A stretch of DNA of 7,027 nucleotides from CAZYWA01 sp964650975 [NCBI: uncultured bacterium] (GTDB taxonomy: Bacteria; JADJOY01). Under the pieces are notes generated by a model. That model worked only from the letters and a program-made list of their open reading frames with translations. It searched no databases and was not told the origin of the DNA. Shown in pieces: positions 1 through 5,295 of the stretch. Where the stretch lies: the NCBI GenBank assembly GCA_964650975.1, contig CAZYWA010000430.1, positions 1-7,027 on the forward strand. Reading direction: 5' to 3'. Each line of letters begins with the position of its first letter. Positions within the stretch are counted from its first letter, which is position 1. The translations under genes were made by a program, and so were the position numbers.

Positions 1-528
1 CACCGCATCCACGCGATCCAGGAACCGGAGCCAACCAAATCCCGGCGCGCCGTCGAAACACTCCACGCTGGCGGCGCCCGCGTCGCGATAGGCCTCGCGG
101 AGCGCCTCCACCTTGGCACCGCTTCCCGCGAGCCCGACGCGGATCGGATTCCGCATGCGGTGCGACCGGGGACGCGGCGGCGCGCCGACGTCGCTCGGCA
201 GGAACGAGCGTGGCAGCAGGTGATAGCGCAGCGCGCCTCTGAGCACCGACACGGCCTGTCCGTCGCGAGCGCCGAGCAGCATGTTCCGGAGCGCACGCAG
301 CGCCCGGGGATCACCGGCGATCAGCTCGCGGACCTCACGCAGCGGCGCCAGGGATCGGGCGTCGCGGCCGAGCCAGAGCGCGAGTCGCTCGATCCAGGAG
401 AGGCGCGCCACGATCCGATTCGGCTCGAGCGAGGCGAGCGCCCGCGCCTGGAAGAGTGCCGCTCGTGCAACGCGCGTCAGCAGCGCGTCGATCCCGCGCT
501 CCGTCCAGCGCCCCGCTCGCGCGCTCAC
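1..528 (-). CDS. Partial protein: helical N-terminal region followed by a probable Rossmann (Gfo/Idh-like) domain
   Basis: The 3' end lies beyond the left edge; 176 residues are visible. The frame opens with GTG at 528-526, overlapping the upstream oxidoreductase stop by 4 bp (GTGA). A GAGG lies 7 nt before it, so the start looks translationally coupled. Residues 2-124 are rich in Arg, Leu and Ala and look largely helical, with no signal peptide or clear membrane segment. About 85% of these codons end in G or C, which supports real coding. From residue 125 (an in-frame ATG at 156-154) the sequence reads IRVGLAGSGAKVEALREAYRDAG, then CFDG, then DRVDAV at the edge. This is the beta-GxxGxGxxx-alpha-beta pattern of an NAD(P)-binding fold and resembles the opening of Gfo/Idh/MocA enzymes in shortened form. 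Being next to a true Gfo/Idh gene supports that reading. The family is tentative because the catalytic half is not visible, and the function of the 124-residue extension is unknown. Confidence 0.55.
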   Translation of the reverse strand, partial: MSARAGRWTERGIDALLTRVARAALFQARALASLEPNRIVARLSWIERLALWLGRDARSLAPLREVRELIAGDPRALRALRNMLLGARDGQAVSVLRGALRYHLLPRSFLPSDVGAPPRPRSHRMRNPIRVGLAGSGAKVEALREAYRDAGAASVECFDGAPGFGWLRFLDRVDAV

Positions 529-1634
529 GAATCCGCCTCGCCGCGTACCACCAGCTCCTCCGCGACCGCGGCGTCGGTCACCTCCTCCGGCCGCACCTCG
601 GCGCCGCGCTTCGCGGCCAGGATCGCGGCGAACGCGAACCGCAGCACCTCGAGCGCGCGTTCGCCGGTCAGGTCGCACAGCCTGCCTTCGCGGATCGCCG
701 CGGGAAAATCGCGGATTCCGGCGGTGAAGCTCGATTGCCAGTCGGTCTCCAGATCGTCGAACAGCGTGCGGCGGCCGCCGCGCTCGAGAACCAGCGGCGC
801 CTCGTCGACGATCCGTCCGGTGCAGCAGCCGAGCAGGATGCGGCCGCGGGAGCCGGTGATCTCGACTCGCTCGTCGGCCGGGAAGTACTTGGAGCGGGTG
901 TGCAGGTTGGGCGTGAACGCGATGTCGAAGATGCCGAGCGCCGGCCGGTCGCGATAGCGCCACGTGAGCTGCGCCGGCTCGTCGGCGTAGTGAAACGTAC
1001 GATCGATGTAGCCCTTCACGCCGCCGATCGCGCCCAGGAAATGCACCGCCAGCGACAGCTTGTGGTAGCCGTCGTCGAAGACCGCGGGCCCCATGCCCTT
1101 GTCGGTCTCCATCAGGTGCCAGAGCTCGGTCTCGAGCGGCAGCGCTCGCGAGCCGAAGAGACCGGTGCCGAGCTTGAAACGGATGGTGAGCGGCTCGCCG
1201 ATCTCGCCGGCGTCGAGCAGCTCCTTGGCCTTCACGTAAGGCGGGTAGAAGACGAAGTTCTCGAGCACGCGGAAGCGAGCGGTGCTGGCGCGCGCGGCGG
1301 CGAGCATCGCCTCGCCGTCGGCGATCGTGACGGTCATCGGCTTCTGACAGGAGACGTGCTTCCCCGCTTCGAGCGCCGCCACCACGATGGGCCGGTGCAC
1401 GTGATGCGGTGTGTTGACCTCGATCAGGTCGATGTCCGGATCGCGCAGCAGCTCGCGGAAATCGGTGGCCGTGCGCGAAACGCCCCACTCCGCGGCTCGC
1501 CGCGCGAGCAGCACCTCGTTCCGGTCGCAGAGTGCCGCCAGCTCGGCGCCCGCGAAATCGCGGTACGCGGGCGCGTGCAGCATGGTGATGTCACCCACGC
1601 CGATCATGCCCACTCGAAGCTTTCCCGATGACAC
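525..1634 (-). CDS. Gfo/Idh/MocA family oxidoreductase (QKP variant)
   Basis: This is a 369-residue cytoplasmic NAD(P)-dependent oxidoreductase. Family members usually have about 330-400 residues and oxidise, reduce or epimerise sugars, sugar-nucleotides or inositols. The N-terminal Rossmann domain begins almost at once: RVGMIGVGDITMLHAPAY (residues 7-24) gives the dinucleotide loop, ALCDR (34-38) the acidic end of strand 2, and EVNTPHHVH (72-80) the family's V-x-TP-x-x-x-H segment. The usual EKP tripeptide appears as QKP (97-99). The C-terminal substrate domain includes DDGYHK (187-192), where His191 matches the usual catalytic His, but the Asp normally three residues later is Ser. The GTG start at 1634 is chosen because GGGAG lies 5 nt upstream and because homology begins at residue 6; the frame stays open much further upstream, but that stretch overlaps the divergent gene and shows no homology. 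It is coupled to the next gene by a GTGA overlap. The family is sure; the substrate is unknown, with a glycan role inferred from the neighbours. Confidence 0.93.
   Translation of the reverse strand: MSSGKLRVGMIGVGDITMLHAPAYRDFAGAELAALCDRNEVLLARRAAEWGVSRTATDFRELLRDPDIDLIEVNTPHHVHRPIVVAALEAGKHVSCQKPMTVTIADGEAMLAAARASTARFRVLENFVFYPPYVKAKELLDAGEIGEPLTIRFKLGTGLFGSRALPLETELWHLMETDKGMGPAVFDDGYHKLSLAVHFLGAIGGVKGYIDRTFHYADEPAQLTWRYRDRPALGIFDIAFTPNLHTRSKYFPADERVEITGSRGRILLGCCTGRIVDEAPLVLERGGRRTLFDDLETDWQSSFTAGIRDFPAAIREGRLCDLTGERALEVLRFAFAAILAAKRGAEVRPEEVTDAAVAEELVVRGEADS
536..539 (-). promoter_or_regulatory. Ribosome binding site for the left partial gene
   Basis: GAGG on the minus strand sits 7 nt upstream of the GTG at 528-526, inside the last codons of the oxidoreductase gene. 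It supports the GTG as a true start rather than the internal ATG at 156-154. Confidence 0.5.
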
Positions 1635-1700
1635 CGCGTCTCCCGCCGCGGTGAGGTAATGCCATTCGCCGCGATCTCCAATGCTGGTAAGGTCCGCGCC
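1635..1700. promoter_or_regulatory. Divergent intergenic region with candidate promoter for the glycosyltransferase operon
   Basis: This 66-bp gap must hold the start signals for both arms. On the plus strand, TGG-TAAGGT at 1685-1693 fits an extended -10 (TGn-TAnnnT). It would place a transcript start near 1700, so the GTG at 1701 could be leaderless. The -35 position (about 1665-1670, TTCGCC) is a poor match. AAGG at 1689-1692 could instead be a Shine-Dalgarno site 8 nt before that GTG; the two readings exclude each other. The three codons AAT GCT GGT here are less GC-rich than nearby coding DNA. On the minus strand only a weak pair is visible (TTGGAG, 17-bp spacer, TACCTC). No clear operator palindrome is seen. 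If the first transferase starts at ATG 1659 instead, the gap shrinks to 24 bp. Confidence 0.3.
1640..1644 (-). promoter_or_regulatory. Ribosome binding site of the Gfo/Idh/MocA gene
   Basis: GGGAG on the minus strand is followed by a 5-nt spacer and the GTG at 1634-1632. It decides the start codon in a frame that stays open far upstream. Confidence 0.6.
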
Positions 1701-3458
1701 GTGCGCGTTGAGCCCCCAATCGACGGCGATCGGCGGCCCTGGTCGATCGCCGGAGCGATCGCGCTGGTGACGGTGCTCGCCGTCGCGCCGCGCTTCGCGG
1801 GGCTTCGCGACGCGGGCCCGTTCGTGTGGGACGACGGCATCCATCTGCTCGAGGGCCGCTGGCTCGAGACCGGCAGCGAAGCGCTGGCGCGCAGCGCCGA
1901 GCGCTGGCTCACCGAGCGCCGCACCGGCGAGGACGTGTGGCGGATCGATCCGGAGCTGGCGGCGCTCCACGCCGAGACCCAGGGGATTCCGCTCTTCTTT
2001 CCGCGCCCGGGCTTCGCGGCGCTGGTGGCCGTCGCGCTCCATTACACGCACGGTGCCGACTGGTCGGGAGCGTTGGTCTCCGCGATTGCCGGCGTGCTGA
2101 CGACCGTCCTCGTGACCGCGCTCGGCTGCCGGCTGTGGGGCGCTCGACCCGGAGCGCTGGCCGGCACCGCGCTGGCGCTCTGCGGATGGCACGTCGCGTA
2201 CAGCCGGATGGCGTTCGCCGAGTCGGCGAGCCTGGTGTTCGCGACCGCTTCGATGGCGCTCTTGCTCGCGGAATGTGACCGCCGTCCGCGAGCTCACCGG
2301 ATCACGCTCGGCGGGATCTCGTGGGGACTCGCGTGCCTGGTTCAGGACCGGCTGTTACCGCTCTCGCTGGTGCCGATCCTCGTCGCCTACGGACTGCTGC
2401 GCACGGTCCGCCGCGACCGGCGCACGGCGGCGGCGCAAGCGCTGGCGACGATCGGTACTCCGGTCGCGCTGTTGCAGATGCTCGCCGAGTTGCCCTACTA
2501 CCTCGCGATGCTGGCGCTCGCGCATTTCCAGCGCACGCTGCCGTTTCCCACGCACGTCGAGCGGCTGCTCAAGCACTACGAGCAGGGAGTCGCGATCTCC
2601 GGCTTTCGACCGGAAAACCTGCCGACCTATCCGTTTCTCTACGGCCGGCTGCTGGGGCCGGGCCTGGCTCTCGCGGTGATCGCGGGCCTGGTGGGAGCGT
2701 GGCGGCGCGGTGGCCGCACCGAGCGCAGCATCGCGCTATGGCTGTGGTTACCACTGGTGCCGGCGAGTCTCACGGCCGCGGGGGCGCGCTACGCCGCGAT
2801 CACCCTTCCCGCCGCGGCGCTGCTCGCCGGCTGGGCCCTCGACCCGATGCGCTGGCCCGAATCGGTGCGACGGCGGCTCGGTCCCAGCGGCAGCTGGCTG
2901 GCGAGCGGCGCGCTGATCGCGACCGCGGTGCCGTTCGCGGTGGCGCCGATCGGCTGGACCAGCGGTCATCGCGACGCGATGGCCGCGGTTCGCAGCTCGG
3001 GCGTGCGGTGCGTCGTCGCCACCGATCCTTACGTGGACGCCGTCTACCTGGACTTCGACCTGGATCGAGCGCGGATGCCACCCAAGAGCGGCGACGATCT
3101 GCACACCGCCTGGGAAAAGGGCTGTGCCTTGTACGTGGTCGACGCGATCGGTGCCGTGCTGCGCAGCCGCGATCACGGCATCGACGACACCCTCGATTCG
3201 TTCGAGCAAGCGGTGCCCGAGCCGCTCACGTTCCCGAGTGCGGCAGCGGCGTCGATCCTCTTTCCGTTCGAGTACAACTTCTCGTTTCCCACGACGCTCG
3301 CGTACCTGCGGGGCCGCGAGCGCGAGCGCGCCGGCACCATTCGCATCTACCCGCTCGCCGCCCTCGCCCGGCCGGTCGAGCCCCCGCCCGAGGGCGGCAC
3401 TCCGCCGACACCGGAAGCGCCTCCCTCGGCTCGCGCGCCCGCCGGCTCGTACGACTGA
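1701..3458 (+). CDS. GT-C fold glycosyltransferase, PMT/ArnT-like (family 39 type), paralog 1
   Basis: This is a 585-residue polytopic inner-membrane protein. GT-C enzymes of this kind move a sugar from a polyprenyl-phosphate carrier to a lipid, glycan or protein on the outer side of the membrane. TM1 (about residues 14-32) leads into an outer loop with WDD (43-45), the expected acidic catalytic pair, then ERRTGEDVW (72-80) and GIPLFFPRPG (95-104). Many hydrophobic helices follow, with the landmarks AELPYYL (262-268), NLPTYP (306-311) and RY (363-364). After the last helix comes a soluble alpha/beta-looking domain and a Pro-rich tail. GTG 1701 is preferred because it leaves 13 residues before TM1, as in the two paralogs (14 and 12). 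ATG 1659 is in frame and adds 14 residues; its GAGG is only 2 nt away, which is too close. The gene leads a three-gene operon, with the next start 10 bp after its stop. Fold and class are well supported; donor and acceptor are unknown. Confidence 0.88.
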   Translation: MRVEPPIDGDRRPWSIAGAIALVTVLAVAPRFAGLRDAGPFVWDDGIHLLEGRWLETGSEALARSAERWLTERRTGEDVWRIDPELAALHAETQGIPLFFPRPGFAALVAVALHYTHGADWSGALVSAIAGVLTTVLVTALGCRLWGARPGALAGTALALCGWHVAYSRMAFAESASLVFATASMALLLAECDRRPRAHRITLGGISWGLACLVQDRLLPLSLVPILVAYGLLRTVRRDRRTAAAQALATIGTPVALLQMLAELPYYLAMLALAHFQRTLPFPTHVERLLKHYEQGVAISGFRPENLPTYPFLYGRLLGPGLALAVIAGLVGAWRRGGRTERSIALWLWLPLVPASLTAAGARYAAITLPAAALLAGWALDPMRWPESVRRRLGPSGSWLASGALIATAVPFAVAPIGWTSGHRDAMAAVRSSGVRCVVATDPYVDAVYLDFDLDRARMPPKSGDDLHTAWEKGCALYVVDAIGAVLRSRDHGIDDTLDSFEQAVPEPLTFPSAAAASILFPFEYNFSFPTTLAYLRGRERERAGTIRIYPLAALARPVEPPPEGGTPPTPEAPPSARAPAGSYD

Positions 3459-3460
3459 GG
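3457..3460 (+). promoter_or_regulatory. Ribosome binding site of paralog 2, overlapping the paralog 1 stop
   Basis: GAGG shares bases with the TGA stop of paralog 1 and lies 8 nt before the ATG at 3469. It fixes that start in a frame that is open well upstream and suggests coupled translation. Confidence 0.6.
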
Positions 3461-3468
3461 TTCAGCCG

Positions 3469-5295
3469 ATGGACGCCTCTCGCCCGGCGCCCCACCGAGA
3501 GCCCTCGCGGTGGGTGGTCGCGATCGCGCTGGGAGCCTGCGTCGTCTTCGGCGGCGCGATCCGCGTGAAGCTGGTGCTCGAGAACACGAGCCCGCTCTAT
3601 CTCTGGGACGACGCGGTCATCCACCTCGAGGTCCAGTACCTCGACGGCATCGTCGAGGCCATCGAGCAAGCCGTCGTTCATCTCTGCGAGGAGCGCCGCA
3701 CGGGCCAAGACGTCTTCCGCGTCGCGGACGAGGTCGCGCATTTCCGTCACGTCGTACGAGGTGTGCCCCCCACGTTCGGCCGACCGCTCCACGATCTGGC
3801 GGCTCTCGCGACTTACGAGCTCAACCGACCACTCGGCATCGCTGCGGCAGGCCTCTGGGCGGTGCCGCTCACCTCCGCGATCGCGGGCACGCTCACGATC
3901 CCGCTCGCGTTCCTGCTGGCTCGCCGGCTGTGGGGGACGTCGGCCGGCTTGCGCGCGGCCGCGATCCTCGCCGCGAGCGGCGGCCACGTTCTCTACTCGA
4001 TCGAGGGCTTCAGCGAGGCGCTGCTGACGCTGGTGCTCTTCGCTGCGTTGCTGGTGCACGCGCGCAGCCGCGCGGCGCTCGTGGCCAACCCGCACCGCCC
4101 GTGGCGCGGCGCGCTCACGCTCGGCCTGGTGCTGGGCACGGGAATGCTGGTGCACTTCCGGTTCGCGGTCCTGGCCGGTGTGTTCGGGATCTCGGAGCTG
4201 GTGACGCTCGGCCGGTCGCCTTCGTTCCGCAAGCGCGCCTGGGGACGCGTGATCCGGATCGGCGCCGGGATCGCCGCGATGATGCTGCTCGCCGAGCTCC
4301 CCTATTACCTGCTCATGCTGGCCGCGAAGAACCGCGGCATCGCCGTACAGCCCAAGACGTACCTCGAGCAAGTGCTGTTCGTGCTGGCACCCGAAGGGCT
4401 CGGCTACGCGGGCAGCTTGGTGCGGTTTCACCTGCAGAATCTGCTCACTTACCCGTATGCGCTCTGGTACCTGTCGGGGATCGTCGTGCCGATGCTGGCC
4501 GTCGCCGGATTGGCGCGAGCCGTCGCCTGGTCGCGGCGGGCCGAACGAGCCGCGGCCGACGCGGACCTCGCCCGGGTCGCCGACGTCACGGGCACGCTGA
4601 TCGCCGTGTTCGTGCTTCCGGTCGTCTTCTACTCGCTGACGATTCCATTGCTCCGCTACGGTGCCACCAGCTTCGCGCTGGCGCCGGTTCTCGCGGCCGC
4701 TGGGCTCGGCTGGATCGAGGAGCGAGCGCTGCGGCCGGACGCCGCGCTCCGCGTCTGGATCTTGCCGGTGATTCTCGCGGCGGCTCTCGCGGATACCAGC
4801 GTTCGCACGTTTCCCAGGATCGCCGAGGAGAACGGCTACCGCGCGAGCGTGTCCAGCTCAGGCGGCCGGGTGCGGCACGTCACCACCACCCCACCGCTCT
4901 CCTGGGCTCTGGCCGGAATGGGATCCACCGACGTCGTTCCCAAGGGCGAGTCGGCATTGGAGGCGGCACAAGCGCTGGTCGCGCGCGGCACTCGTTACGC
5001 CGTGATCGATTCGCTGGTCGATTTCATGAGCATCGACGGCAAGGGCTTCCCCGACGAACAGCACTTCTTCCGGACCGTCGAGCAAGCGTGCGGACCGCCG
5101 GAGATCGTTTCCAATCCGTTCGGCGCGAGCCGTGTTCACGACCTCGAGCTCAACTACCGGCCGTTCTTCGAGACGCTGGCGCTCCCCAGGCCCGAGCGGC
5201 GCGCGTTTCAGATCCGCGTCTACGATCTCGCACGCTGCGTGAGTCAGGAACCGCTGCTACCTCCTCCGCCACCGGCGCCCCGCGGCTCGCCGTGA
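3469..5295 (+). CDS. GT-C fold glycosyltransferase, PMT/ArnT-like (family 39 type), paralog 2
   Basis: This is a 608-residue polytopic membrane protein with the same plan as its neighbours. TM1 starts near residue 15 (WVVAIALGACVVFGGA). The outer loop then carries WDD (46-48), ERRTGQDVF (75-83) and GVPPTFGRP (98-106). The helical core has SAIAG in an early helix, LAELPYYLLML (about 274-284), NLLTYP (324-329) and LRYG (395-398). The C-terminal soluble domain runs from NGYRASV through RYAVIDSLVDF to FQIRVYDLARC, ending in a Pro-rich tail of about 15 residues with a run of six prolines. The predicted role is sugar transfer from a polyprenyl-phosphate donor on the outer membrane face; the WDD acidic pair is the presumed catalytic site. 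The first loop is closest to paralog 1 (ERRTG shared exactly), whereas the C-terminal domain looks closer to paralog 3. ATG 3469 is supported by GAGG 8 nt upstream. Its TGA overlaps the GTG of paralog 3. The specific substrate cannot be inferred. Confidence 0.9.
   Translation: MDASRPAPHREPSRWVVAIALGACVVFGGAIRVKLVLENTSPLYLWDDAVIHLEVQYLDGIVEAIEQAVVHLCEERRTGQDVFRVADEVAHFRHVVRGVPPTFGRPLHDLAALATYELNRPLGIAAAGLWAVPLTSAIAGTLTIPLAFLLARRLWGTSAGLRAAAILAASGGHVLYSIEGFSEALLTLVLFAALLVHARSRAALVANPHRPWRGALTLGLVLGTGMLVHFRFAVLAGVFGISELVTLGRSPSFRKRAWGRVIRIGAGIAAMMLLAELPYYLLMLAAKNRGIAVQPKTYLEQVLFVLAPEGLGYAGSLVRFHLQNLLTYPYALWYLSGIVVPMLAVAGLARAVAWSRRAERAAADADLARVADVTGTLIAVFVLPVVFYSLTIPLLRYGATSFALAPVLAAAGLGWIEERALRPDAALRVWILPVILAAALADTSVRTFPRIAEENGYRASVSSSGGRVRHVTTTPPLSWALAGMGSTDVVPKGESALEAAQALVARGTRYAVIDSLVDFMSIDGKGFPDEQHFFRTVEQACGPPEIVSNPFGASRVHDLELNYRPFFETLALPRPERRAFQIRVYDLARCVSQEPLLPPPPPAPRGSP

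Noticed and set aside
160-957. 265-codon plus-strand open frame over the left partial gene and the oxidoreductase end.
   Set aside because: It is Arg/Ser-rich with no domain, spans two minus-strand genes, and has no supporting start signal.
1584-1595. GGTGA-TG-TCACC inverted repeat near the start of the oxidoreductase gene, considered as a regulator site.
   Set aside because: It encodes the conserved dinucleotide-loop residues (GDIT) and has only 5-bp arms, so it is explained by the protein sequence.
456-1631. 391-codon plus-strand open frame opposite the oxidoreductase.
   Set aside because: It is antisense to a strongly conserved enzyme, has no recognisable domain, and has His/Gln/Arg-rich composition typical of a shadow frame.
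1725-1751. Perfect 8-bp inverted repeat GGCGATCG / CGATCGCC near the start of paralog 1, considered as an operator or attenuator.
   Set aside because: It lies inside the coding sequence, and CGATCG-type words recur by chance in this DNA (another CGATCGC follows at 1756). There is no T-run or other supporting signal.
525-2297. Minus-strand open frame running 590 codons, far upstream of the oxidoreductase start.
   Set aside because: Only the part from GTG 1634 shows homology and a ribosome binding site. The remainder is antisense to paralog 1 with low-complexity Arg/Gly/Ala content, as expected of stop-poor high-GC DNA.
3226-4431. 401-codon minus-strand open frame opposite paralog 2.
   Set aside because: It is antisense to a conserved membrane protein. 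The His/Arg/Glu-rich low-complexity translation is the mirror of hydrophobic high-GC codons.
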